Assembly (NCBI GenBank): GCA_030151005.1
Contig: JASLES010000420.1
Location: forward strand, 1 to 6,545
Reading direction: 5' to 3'
Source: Silvimonas sp.
GTDB taxonomy: Bacteria > Pseudomonadota > Gammaproteobacteria > Burkholderiales > Chitinibacteraceae
Length of the DNA stretch: 6,545 bases
Part shown: positions 1 to 5,851 of the stretch, piece after piece
How the letters are laid out: the number at the start of each line of letters is the position of its first letter
Numbering within the stretch: the stretch's first letter is position 1
Position numbers and translations under genes: made by a program
Notes under the pieces: generated by a model
What the model was told of the DNA's origin: nothing
What the model saw: only the letters and a program-made list of their open reading frames with translations
Databases searched by the model: none

Positions 1-412
1 TGCCTAGCAGCAACCCGATATAAATCAGAATGCGGCGTTGAAAGATGCTGTGCAGCAAAAAGGCGAGGCTGGAAAACCAGGCCAGCTGCCCGATAAACAT
101 CAGTGCGCGCGCGCCGCGGGATAAACCCAGCCATTGAATGGCCTTGCCATAAAACACCGAAAACCAGGTGAAATTGTCCTGCGAGCCATACTGGAAGAAC
201 AGATCGCCTGCATAGCGGTCCGGGTACAGATATTTGAGCGCCGACCCGGCATACAAAAAACCGTCATGCCGAATCCCTAAATAGGGGTGAGTAATCAACC
301 AGCCGCAACATAGAACAAGTAACACAAGCCAGTGAGGGATAACCCGGGCGTTTTCACGTGTACTTTGAATCCAGTTGCAAACCGTTTTTGTCATTTCATT
401 GATTGCGGGCAT
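1..412 (-). CDS. Multi-pass membrane protein, unrecognised, C-terminus cut by window edge
   Basis: An open frame begins at ATG 412-410 and stays open to the left edge, giving the first 137 residues. Hydrophobic stretches suggest membrane segments at about residues 27-45, 103-122 and 127-137. Between the first two lies a probable periplasmic loop with HPYLGIRHDGFLY and DLFFQYGSQDNF. The pattern of one segment, then a polar loop with His/Asp and aromatic residues, then further segments, recalls large polytopic glycosyltransferase-like (GT-C type) or polymer-biosynthesis membrane proteins, but I cannot name a family. It lies directly downstream of pilA, where many bacteria keep pilin-glycosylation or accessory genes, so a pilin-related role is possible. 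The terminator between them argues for separate or read-through expression. No good ribosome-binding site is visible before ATG 412; a second in-frame ATG is residue 7. The frame is certain enough to call a gene; function is unknown. Confidence 0.75.
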   Translation of the reverse strand, partial: MPAINEMTKTVCNWIQSTRENARVIPHWLVLLVLCCGWLITHPYLGIRHDGFLYAGSALKYLYPDRYAGDLFFQYGSQDNFTWFSVFYGKAIQWLGLSRGARALMFIGQLAWFSSLAFLLHSIFQRRILIYIGLLLG

Positions 413-436
413 GTGAAAACCGGGTAAGCAGATAGA

Positions 437-468
437 AAAACGCCTTCCAGTGTACCGGAAGGCGTTTT
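437..468 (-). terminator. Intrinsic terminator of pilA
   Basis: A 12-base-pair stem is formed by AAAACGCCTTCC (437-448) and GGAAGGCGTTTT (457-468) with an 8-base loop. Read on the minus strand the stem ends in a T run (GTTTTTC), as expected for a Rho-independent terminator 45 bases after the pilA stop. The A/T tails on both sides mean it could also work for plus-strand transcripts. Confidence 0.85.
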
Positions 469-512
469 GCTGAACGGAAAACCGTTCTAGATTGAGGCAA
501 GCTGGATTCAGC

Positions 513-962
513 TTAGCCGCGGCACTGAGCCGGCAGCCACTTTTGCACAACAGTAGTACCAGCAGTGGAATTGCAAGACCAGACCAGCACGCCACCCGGG
601 ATGGAGCCTTGGGTCAGGGAAGCGCCGGTGTTGGTGGAGTCAACCGGGTGCAACACGATGTTGCCGTTACCAGCGCGGGACATATAGGAAACAGTGATGT
701 TGCCGTTGGTGTTGTCGATAGACATTGAGCTGACGTTGGCGGTCGAGCCCGGATTGTTGTAACCCGCAGCAAACGAAGTGCCGTTGGCGGCGTTTTCAGC
801 AACAGTAACCTTGGCAGCATCAGCCAGGCCCAGACCTTCAGTGATACGGGCGCGGACGGTGTAATCCTGGTAAGCCGGGATGGCCACAGCGGCCAGAATA
901 CCGATGATCGCAACAACGATCATCAGTTCGATCAGGGTGAAACCCTTTTGCATGCGTTGCAT
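513..962 (-). CDS. pilA: Type IVa major pilin PilA (prepilin)
   Basis: This 149-residue prepilin is the structural subunit of type IV pili, used for twitching, adhesion and DNA uptake. It starts with a 7-residue leader, MQRMQKG, followed by FTLIELMIVVAIIGILAAVA. PilD would cut after Gly7 and methylate Phe8; Glu12 is the conserved Glu5 of the mature protein, needed for assembly. The hydrophobic alpha-1 helix runs to about residue 31 (IPAYQDY). Cys130 and Cys147 near the C-terminus form the expected disulfide-bound D-region, and the length is typical. I chose ATG 962 because GGAGA (969-973) lies six bases upstream, whereas the in-frame ATG at 953 would be 15 bases away and leave only a 4-residue leader. 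The gene is monocistronic by appearance, with a sigma-54 promoter upstream and a terminator downstream. Expression is therefore probably PilS/PilR-dependent. Confidence 0.97.
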   Translation of the reverse strand: MQRMQKGFTLIELMIVVAIIGILAAVAIPAYQDYTVRARITEGLGLADAAKVTVAENAANGTSFAAGYNNPGSTANVSSMSIDNTNGNITVSYMSRAGNGNIVLHPVDSTNTGASLTQGSIPGGVLVWSCNSTAGTTVVQKWLPAQCRG

Positions 963-1020
963 GTTCAGTCTCCGAAAATTTGTTTGTTGGTGTGCGGTGG
1001 CACCGCGCCAGCGAATACAG

Positions 1021-1037
1021 AGCAAAAGCTATGCCAG
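1021..1037 (-). promoter_or_regulatory. Sigma-54 (-24/-12) promoter of pilA
   Basis: On the minus strand the sequence is CTGGCATAGCTTTTGCT, matching the sigma-54 consensus TGGCAC-N5-TTGC except for T in place of C. The invariant GG (1034-1035) and GC (1022-1023) are exactly 10 bases apart. Transcription would start near 1010, giving a leader of about 48 bases before the pilA ATG. RpoN/PilR control of pilA is established in Pseudomonas and related bacteria. Confidence 0.88.
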
Positions 1038-1070
1038 CGGAATGACAGTCGCCGGCGCATTGTGCCCGGC

Positions 1071-1099
1071 TTGGTATCCGTTGCAAAGTTGCTTATAAT
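1071..1099 (+). promoter_or_regulatory. Sigma-70 promoter of tRNA-Thr
   Basis: A perfect TATAAT (1094-1099) is preceded by TTGGTA (1071-1076) with a 17-base spacer. Transcription would start around 1106, two or three bases before the mature tRNA. The GC-rich stretch between the -10 and the start fits stable-RNA promoters under stringent control. Confidence 0.85.
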
Positions 1100-1108
1100 G
1101 CTGGCTCC

Positions 1109-1184
<76 letters not shown>

Positions 1185-1192
1185 AAGACAGT

Positions 1193-1228
1193 AAGGGTCA
1201 GGCTTTCGAGCCTGACCCTTCTTCGTTT
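1193..1228 (+). terminator. Intrinsic terminator of tRNA-Thr
   Basis: A perfect 12-base-pair stem joins AAGGGTCAGGCT (1193-1204) and AGCCTGACCCTT (1209-1220) across a TTCG tetraloop. It is followed by the T-rich CTTCGTTT, nine bases after the tRNA CCA. Confidence 0.88.
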
Positions 1229-1324
1229 CCGGGGCCTGGCGGATTGATTGCAAACGTCATAATCACGGCGCGCTTGTGTCAGCAGAACAACGCCAGGCGG
1301 CGACGAGTGGCGGGATTGTGGTGT

Positions 1325-1363
1325 AAAAACAAAGGCCGACGTGGGGTTCCACGTCGGCCTTTG
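1325..1363 (-). terminator. Intrinsic terminator of the flavin oxidoreductase gene
   Basis: A perfect 15-base-pair stem (1330-1344 with 1349-1363) closes a four-base loop. On the minus strand it is followed by TTTTTACAC, the T run of a Rho-independent terminator. It lies about 80 bases after the stop of the gene ending at 1446. The plus-strand side lacks a comparable T run. The remaining stretch 1230-1324 shows nothing I recognise. Confidence 0.85.
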
Positions 1364-1445
1364 TGCGTTGATGTGACAAAAATCGTCACCCCTCATTTCT
1401 GTAATTCGTCAGATTTCTCTTATATTCGTCCGGGCCCGCCTGGGC

Positions 1446-2624
1446 TCAAGCCACGCCTGTGGCGAGGCCGGCCGGTTTTTGGCCGGTGAGCAGGTAGTCG
1501 ATGAGCTCGCGAACCGGGCGGATTGCGTTGCCAAACGGCAAGCTGTCGGCGCCGCGGAAAAAGAGGCCGCGGTTTACTTCACCGCGCAGGGCTGCGGCCA
1601 GTTTCAGATCAATGCAAAACTGTCCCACCTTGGCCAGACCATCGCGCAGGCCGCAGACCGACAAGCAATTGAGGCCCTGCGTGCAGCGTGCCGGGTCCGC
1701 TTTGGCGTTGGATTGCAGGCGCGCTTCGCGGTTGATGTAGTTCTTGAGCCACGGGGTGAGCACGGCACGGGCGGGCAAGCCAGCCACGCTCATGAATTCC
1801 ACGATGTCTTCATCGCGCGCGTTGGCCAGTACTTCCTTGAAGTTGGGGTGCGCGTCGCCTTCTTCTGATACCGCAAAGGCGGTGCCCAGTTGTACGCCGC
1901 TGGCGCCGCTTTGCAGATAATGCTGAACCTTGGCATGGCTGTTGATGCCGCCCGCAACGATGAGGGGAATGCGCAGGCTTTCCAGTTGCAGGTCTTTGAA
2001 GATCTGCAGGGTTTCACTGAGTACACGGTCAAAGCCGAATTTCTCGTTGTGGACATCATCCAGACGCGTTGCGCCCAGATGGCCGCCGGCGTGGCCAGGA
2101 TGTTCGATCACGATCGCGTCTGGCAGGCGGTTTTTCTTGAGCCACTTTTTCAGCACCACGCTAATGCCACGGCTGTCCGAGAGAATGGGGACCAGGGCGA
2201 TCTGGGGGTGATCTGCCGTGATCTCGGGCAAGTCCAGCGGCAGGCCAGCACCCATGACGATGGCGTCGGCACCGGCTTCGCAGGCGCAGCGTACGTAGTC
2301 GGTATTGGCAGAGACCGCCTTCATGACATTCACGGCGACCATGCCGTTGCCTTGGGCAGTGGCTTTGGCTAGCTGAACTTCGCGGGTCAGTGCTTCAAAG
2401 TTAAGGGCATCCAGCCCGGCCTGGTCTTTGATGCTTTTGCTCTGTTCCATCAGGTCGGCGTGATGATGACGCAGATCAACGCTAGCCACGGTGCCCATGG
2501 CGCCTTCGCGAGCGACCGCACCAGCCAGCTTGTGCGCAGAGATACCCACGCCCATGCCACCCTGAACAACAGGGAGCAAGGCTTTGCCTTTGATCAGCAG
2601 TGGTTTGAAAGCATGTTGCAGCAT
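1446..2624 (-). CDS. NAD(P)H-dependent FMN oxidoreductase, nitronate monooxygenase (2-nitropropane dioxygenase) family
   Basis: The 392-residue protein is a TIM-barrel FMN enzyme of the COG2070 / nitronate monooxygenase superfamily. Visible motifs are QGGMG (21-25, flavin-binding N-terminal loop), EHPGHAGGHLG (174-184, with the His of the HxGGHxG signature that acts in catalysis in this superfamily), AGGIN (224-228) and GVQLGTAF (243-250), the last two forming the FMN phosphate site. It is longer than the well-studied enzymes of about 330-350 residues. The extra C-terminal part holds Cys314, Cys320, Cys324 and Cys337. The true substrate is uncertain: the superfamily includes nitronate monooxygenases, NADH:quinone reductases and enoyl reductases. 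ATG 2624 has GGGAG (2633-2637) eight bases upstream. It lies 139 bases downstream of nrdG, in the same direction, but has its own FNR box, suggesting an anaerobically induced single gene. The family call is secure, the reaction is not. Confidence 0.88.
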   Translation of the reverse strand: MLQHAFKPLLIKGKALLPVVQGGMGVGISAHKLAGAVAREGAMGTVASVDLRHHHADLMEQSKSIKDQAGLDALNFEALTREVQLAKATAQGNGMVAVNVMKAVSANTDYVRCACEAGADAIVMGAGLPLDLPEITADHPQIALVPILSDSRGISVVLKKWLKKNRLPDAIVIEHPGHAGGHLGATRLDDVHNEKFGFDRVLSETLQIFKDLQLESLRIPLIVAGGINSHAKVQHYLQSGASGVQLGTAFAVSEEGDAHPNFKEVLANARDEDIVEFMSVAGLPARAVLTPWLKNYINREARLQSNAKADPARCTQGLNCLSVCGLRDGLAKVGQFCIDLKLAAALRGEVNRGLFFRGADSLPFGNAIRPVRELIDYLLTGQKPAGLATGVA

Positions 2625-2697
2625 GGGTGAGTCTCCCGCCGTGATGGCGATTCCAGGTTAAGAGCGGGGAGTCTGCGGCTTTGTCTCTGGTTTGATT

Positions 2698-2711
2698 TTG
2701 ATCTGGATCAA
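2698..2711 (-). promoter_or_regulatory. FNR/ANR box upstream of the flavin oxidoreductase gene
   Basis: TTGATCTGGATCAA is a perfect match to the FNR/ANR consensus TTGAT-N4-ATCAA and is extended to six-base arms (2697-2712). Its centre is about 80 bases upstream of the ATG at 2624. If used as a class II activator site (-41.5), transcription would begin near 2663. The -10 there (CAGACT on the minus strand) is weak, as is common at activator-dependent promoters. The site is intergenic and co-directional genes flank it, so the oxidoreductase is the only obvious target. Confidence 0.8.
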
Positions 2712-2763
2712 AGCGTCACGGCGGTGATGATGCCGTGTATACAAATCACCAAAACCAGCGTGA

Positions 2764-3489
2764 CTAATGCGTACGTACTTGCGTGCCAGGCAGTAATTGG
2801 CGTAGCCGGGTCAGCGTGTTGGCATCTGGCCAGTCTGGCGGTACGGGCTGTTGTAGCAGCTGGGCGCTGGTGCAGCCCGATGCCCGAAACGGCTGCAAGA
2901 CAAAACTCTGGATACCCTGCACGGCCAGTGTCGCGGCCAGTTGCAGCAAGGAACTGGTGTTGTGCAAGGCGGGGTGGATGGTGGTCCGGCACTCAAACGG
3001 TACACCGCTTTCGACCAGCAATTGCAGCGAAGTACGCGCTGCGTGACCGCTATTGCGCGTCTGGGTGATCTGTTCGTAATCGGCAAACGGCGCTTTGACG
3101 TCGAACCCCACCCAGTCCAGCAACGGTAGGCATTGTTTAAGACGGGCCGGATAGGCGCCACCGGTATGCAGGGCAATCTTGAAACCCAGCGCGCGGGCGT
3201 CTTGCATCATCTGCGGCAACCAGTATTCCGCCAGCGGTTCGCCGCCGCAGAACACAACGGCATCCAGTAGTTTCTGGCGTGTTTTGAGCCAGGCCAGTGT
3301 GTCATCCCAGCTGGGTTGGGTGGGGCCTTTGTGACGGGTTTGCAGGTGTGGGTTATGACAGTAGTGACAACGCCACGGGCAACCAGAGATAAACACCACG
3401 CAGGCCAGATGACCGGGATAGTCGCAACTGGAAAACGGTACCACCCCGCCCAGTTTGGGCGGCGTGCGCGAATGGTCATCGGCAGTCAT
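2764..3489 (-). CDS. nrdG: Anaerobic ribonucleotide reductase activating protein NrdG (radical SAM)
   Basis: The 241-residue protein is the activase of the class III ribonucleotide reductase. It uses a [4Fe-4S] cluster to cleave S-adenosylmethionine and abstract hydrogen from the glycyl-radical residue. The cluster ligands are Cys37, Cys41 and Cys44 in GCPWRCHYCHN, the CxxxCxxC signature, and the SAM-binding FCGGEPL is at residues 80-86. The N-terminal GGVVPFSSCDYPG is typical of the NrdG2-type activases (about 190-240 residues) rather than the shorter E. coli type. ATG 3489 overlaps the upstream small gene's TGA by four bases (ATGA), so translation is probably coupled; an AGGA sits five bases before the start. 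It is the last gene of the nrd operon and no convincing terminator follows its TAG, so some read-through towards the flavin oxidoreductase is possible. Confidence 0.93.
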   Translation of the reverse strand: MTADDHSRTPPKLGGVVPFSSCDYPGHLACVVFISGCPWRCHYCHNPHLQTRHKGPTQPSWDDTLAWLKTRQKLLDAVVFCGGEPLAEYWLPQMMQDARALGFKIALHTGGAYPARLKQCLPLLDWVGFDVKAPFADYEQITQTRNSGHAARTSLQLLVESGVPFECRTTIHPALHNTSSLLQLAATLAVQGIQSFVLQPFRASGCTSAQLLQQPVPPDWPDANTLTRLRQLLPGTQVRTH

Positions 3490-3674
3490 GGGCGTTCCTG
3501 GAAGAACTGGCGTTCCTTGAATTCACCCTGCTTGCCAATGTTGAAGGCAGACACCGGGCGGTGATAGCCCATCACGCGGGTCCACACCTCGCAACGCGTG
3601 CGCTCTTCAGTTTTAAGGGCAGGGGTTGCGGACTGGGCGGTGTCGATCAGGGTCTGGCTAACGCGGTCGTTCAT
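3486..3674 (-). CDS. Small NrdD-type glycyl-radical domain protein (split C-terminus of NrdD)
   Basis: This 62-residue protein matches the C-terminal glycyl-radical segment of class III ribonucleotide reductases. Residues 28-58 run CEVWTRVMGYHRPVSAFN followed by IGKQGEFKERQFF, like the RVxGYxRP...N.GK..EF..R ending of single-chain NrdD enzymes. The radical would sit on Gly36. The large NrdD upstream lacks any such motif. ATG 3674 is chosen because GGAG (3681-3684) lies six bases before it; a longer version from a TTG at 3731 lacks support. The gene shares the reading frame of nrdD, but TAG (3750-3752) and an in-frame TGA (3732-3734) lie between them, so this is a true separate gene and not a single nonsense mutation. 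It overlaps nrdG by four bases. Short NrdD-annotated proteins next to large ones are known in proteobacterial genomes; that it acts in trans on NrdD is my inference. Confidence 0.88.
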   Translation of the reverse strand: MNDRVSQTLIDTAQSATPALKTEERTRCEVWTRVMGYHRPVSAFNIGKQGEFKERQFFQERP

Positions 3675-3700
3675 GACATGCTCCAAAACAAGGTGGGGTA

Positions 3701-3743
3701 GAAAAAGAACGCGGCCGGTATTCCGTGGCAATCACCGGTCGCG
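3701..3743 (-). terminator. Terminator-like hairpin or attenuator between nrdD and the small glycyl-radical gene
   Basis: On the minus strand CGCGACCGGT (3743-3734) can pair with ACCGGCCGCG (3719-3710), ten positions with one A-C mismatch and a 14-base loop. The U-rich TTCTTTTTC (3709-3701) follows. It lies right after the nrdD stop and before the ribosome-binding site of the next gene. It resembles an intrinsic terminator but must be leaky if the downstream genes are in the operon; it could instead be an RNA-processing or stabilising hairpin. Confidence 0.55.
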
Positions 3744-3749
3744 TCGCTG

Positions 3750-5750
3750 CTAGTTGCAGCAAACTGGTTTGGCGGCCAGCAGTTCCTGATCGCACTTGGG
3801 GCAGAATTCGTGGTGCCCACTCAAGTAGCCGTGTTTCGGGCAGATCGAGAATGTGGGCGAGACCGTGATATACGGCAGCCGGAAGCGGGTGAGGGCGCGG
3901 CGCACCAGTGTCCGGCAGGCCTCCGCCGACGAGACTGCCTCATTCATGTACAAATGCAGTACCGTCCCGCCGGTGTATTTGCGCTGCAGTGCGTCCTGGC
4001 GCTCCAGCGCTTCAAAAGGGTCGTCAGTAAAGCCGACCGGCAATTGCGTGGAATTGGTGTAGTAAGGCTGATCGACCGTGCCGGCTTGCAGAATATCCGG
4101 GTAGCGGCGTTTGTCTTCCTTGGCAAAGCGGTAGGTGGTGCCCTCAGCCGGCGTGGCTTCCAGGTTGTACAAATGGCCGGTTTCTTCCTGGAAACGGGTC
4201 ATGGTTTCGCGGATGTGATCCATCAGCCGCGTAGCCAGATCGTAGCCGTAGGCTGTGGTGATATCGTCCTGGTCGGCGGTGAAGTTGCGGATCATCTCAT
4301 TGACGCCATTAACCCCCAGCGTGGAGAAATGATTGCGCAAGGTGCCCAGATAGCGTTTGGTGTACGGGTACAGTCCGCCATCAATCAGGCGCTGAATCAG
4401 TTTGCGTTTGATCTCCAGGCTTTGCTTGCCCAGTTCCATCAACTCGTCCACCCGGGCAAACAGGCCGGCTTCATCCCCCTTGAATTCATGGCCGATACGG
4501 GCGCAATTGAGGGTGACCACACCCAGACTGCCGGTTTGTTCGGCCGAGCCAAACAAACCATTGCCGCGCTTGAGCAGTTCGCGCAGGTCCAGTTGCAGGC
4601 GGCAGCACATGGAACGCACCATGTGGGGTTCCAGATCACTGTTTAAAAAGTTCTGGAAATACGGCAGCCCGTATTTGGCCGTCATCTCGAACAGCAGGGT
4701 GGTGTTGGGATGATCCCAGTCGAAATCCGGCGTGATGTTGTAGGTGGGAATAGGGAAGGTGAACACCCGGCCACGCGCGTCGCCCTCCATCATGACTTCG
4801 ATGTAGGCGCGATTGATCATGTCCATTTCGGTTTGCAGATCACCATAGGTGAACGGCATTTCCAGGCCGCCCACGTAGGGAATCTGCTCCCGCAAATCCG
4901 CCGGGCAAGTCCAGTCAAAGGTCAGGTTGGTAAACGGCGTTTGCGTACCCCAACGACTGGGCACGTTGAGGTTGTAGATCAGTTCCTGAATGTACTGTTT
5001 AACCTGCTTGTAGCTCAGGTTGTCGACGCGCACGAACGCGGCCATATAAGTATCGAACGACGAAAACGCCTGAGCGCCCGCCCATTCGTTTTGCAGCGTG
5101 CCCAGAAAATTGACGATCTGCCCGATAGCGGATGACATATGTTTTGGCGCCGTCGCTTCTACCTTGCCGGGCACGCCATTAAAACCTTCGTGCAGCAAGC
5201 GGCGCAGGGACCAGCCGGCGCAATAGCCCGACAGCATGTCCAGATCGTGGATATGGATGGCGCCAGACCGATGCGCCGCGCCGATTTCTGGCGGGTAAAC
5301 ATGGTTGAGCCAATAATTGGCGATCACTTTGCCGCTGGTATTGAGGATCAGCCCGCCCAGGCTCCAGCCCTGATTGGCGTTGGCGTTGATGCGCCAGTCT
5401 GACTGGTTGAGGTATTCGTTGATGCTGGCTTCGACATCAACCACCGTACGGACATCCGAGCGCAGCCGGGCATGCTGGCTGCGCCAGGTAATATAAGCGC
5501 GCGCGGTCTTCAGGTAGCCGTCGCCCAGCAAAGCTTCTTCAACGTGATCCTGAATGATCTCGATACCAGGGCTGGTGAAGCCGGCCTGCGCCAGGCGCCG
5601 GGTGACCCGCTCGGTCAGCATCTGGGCCGTGTCGGCGTCAAATTCACCGCTGCTTTGGGCTGCGGCAAGCAGAGCGCGGGCAATGCGGCTCGCATCAAAG
5701 CCGACAATGCGACCATCGCGCTTGCGGACGTGGGTGGGCTGGCTGGACAC
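3750..5750 (-). CDS. nrdD: Anaerobic (class III) ribonucleoside-triphosphate reductase, large catalytic subunit lacking the glycyl-radical motif
   Basis: The enzyme reduces ribonucleoside triphosphates to deoxyribonucleotides without oxygen. Counting from GTG 5750 it has 666 residues. An N-terminal ATP-cone (about residues 5-96, starting THVRKRDGRIVGFD) gives allosteric control. The barrel follows, with HIHDLDMLSGYC (Cys177), SMCCRLQ (Cys382/Cys383, likely the thiyl-radical finger loop) and VTLNC (Cys416). The end, SICPKHGYLSG then HEFCPKCDQ (Cys637, Cys650, Cys653), resembles the NrdD zinc site, and the last residues are VCCN. The usual RVxGY motif is missing and is encoded by the next gene. 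I chose GTG 5750 over the in-frame TTG 5762 because GAGG (5757-5760) lies six bases before the GTG while nothing suitable precedes the TTG. The style fits the NrdD group first defined from Bdellovibrio and some proteobacteria. FNR-like and NrdR sites lie upstream. Confidence 0.93.
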   Translation of the reverse strand: MSSQPTHVRKRDGRIVGFDASRIARALLAAAQSSGEFDADTAQMLTERVTRRLAQAGFTSPGIEIIQDHVEEALLGDGYLKTARAYITWRSQHARLRSDVRTVVDVEASINEYLNQSDWRINANANQGWSLGGLILNTSGKVIANYWLNHVYPPEIGAAHRSGAIHIHDLDMLSGYCAGWSLRRLLHEGFNGVPGKVEATAPKHMSSAIGQIVNFLGTLQNEWAGAQAFSSFDTYMAAFVRVDNLSYKQVKQYIQELIYNLNVPSRWGTQTPFTNLTFDWTCPADLREQIPYVGGLEMPFTYGDLQTEMDMINRAYIEVMMEGDARGRVFTFPIPTYNITPDFDWDHPNTTLLFEMTAKYGLPYFQNFLNSDLEPHMVRSMCCRLQLDLRELLKRGNGLFGSAEQTGSLGVVTLNCARIGHEFKGDEAGLFARVDELMELGKQSLEIKRKLIQRLIDGGLYPYTKRYLGTLRNHFSTLGVNGVNEMIRNFTADQDDITTAYGYDLATRLMDHIRETMTRFQEETGHLYNLEATPAEGTTYRFAKEDKRRYPDILQAGTVDQPYYTNSTQLPVGFTDDPFEALERQDALQRKYTGGTVLHLYMNEAVSSAEACRTLVRRALTRFRLPYITVSPTFSICPKHGYLSGHHEFCPKCDQELLAAKPVCCN

Positions 5751-5756
5751 GGCGTA

Positions 5757-5760
5757 CCTC
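5757..5760 (-). promoter_or_regulatory. Ribosome-binding site deciding the nrdD start
   Basis: Minus-strand GAGG is six bases from GTG 5750-5748. The alternative TTG 5762-5760 overlaps this very site and has no purine-rich stretch of its own, so the GTG is preferred. Confidence 0.75.
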
Positions 5761-5772
5761 AATATCTTGTTG
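5757..5772. promoter_or_regulatory. NrdR box, proximal (overlaps the nrdD ribosome-binding site)
   Basis: The palindromic core CAATATCTTG (5760-5769) matches nine of ten positions of the NrdR-box core CwAtATaTwG. It is 31 bases from the distal box, the three-turn spacing typical of NrdR operators. The box covers the GAGG that positions the GTG start of nrdD. Confidence 0.78.
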
Positions 5773-5787
5773 TGAATGTGAGCTCAG

Positions 5788-5803
5788 GCACAAGATATTG
5801 GGT
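5788..5803. promoter_or_regulatory. NrdR box, distal
   Basis: The core CAAGATATTG (5791-5800), flanked by GCA and GGT, matches the NrdR consensus at nine of ten core positions. It is the exact reverse complement of the proximal core and overlaps the likely -10 and start region of the nrdD promoter, so NrdR-ATP/dATP binding should repress. Confidence 0.8.
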
Positions 5804-5822
5804 TTTTTCATGCAAACAGGTG

Positions 5823-5836
5823 TTGATCGGGGTCAA
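5823..5836 (-). promoter_or_regulatory. FNR/ANR box upstream of nrdD
   Basis: TTGATCGGGGTCAA on the plus strand matches TTGAT-N4-ATCAA in nine of ten positions. Its centre is near 5829.5. Used as a class II site it would place the nrdD start near 5788, with a poor -10 around AATATC/TATCTT on the minus strand at about 5791-5800, inside the distal NrdR box. This arrangement allows activation without oxygen and repression by NrdR. Confidence 0.75.
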
Positions 5837-5851
5837 TTGTCGGTTATCAAA

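Noticed and set aside
1044..1048. A CTGTC on the minus strand as a PilR-binding site
   Set aside because: A five-base match only a few bases upstream of the -24 element is too short and too close to be persuasive.
2717..2737. Hairpin CACGGC / GCCGTG after nrdG as an operon terminator
   Set aside because: The stem is only six pairs with a nine-base loop and the minus-strand sequence after it has no T run.
3732..3752. Possible stop-codon read-through or programmed recoding joining nrdD to the glycyl-radical segment
   Set aside because: The two coding parts share a frame, but two in-frame stops (TAG then TGA) separate them and the small gene has its own GGAG and ATG, so separate translation is simpler.
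5760..5800. An 11-base perfect inverted repeat (5760-5770 and 5790-5800) read as a terminator or large hairpin
   Set aside because: It is fully explained by two self-palindromic NrdR cores in opposite orientation; there is no adjacent T run.
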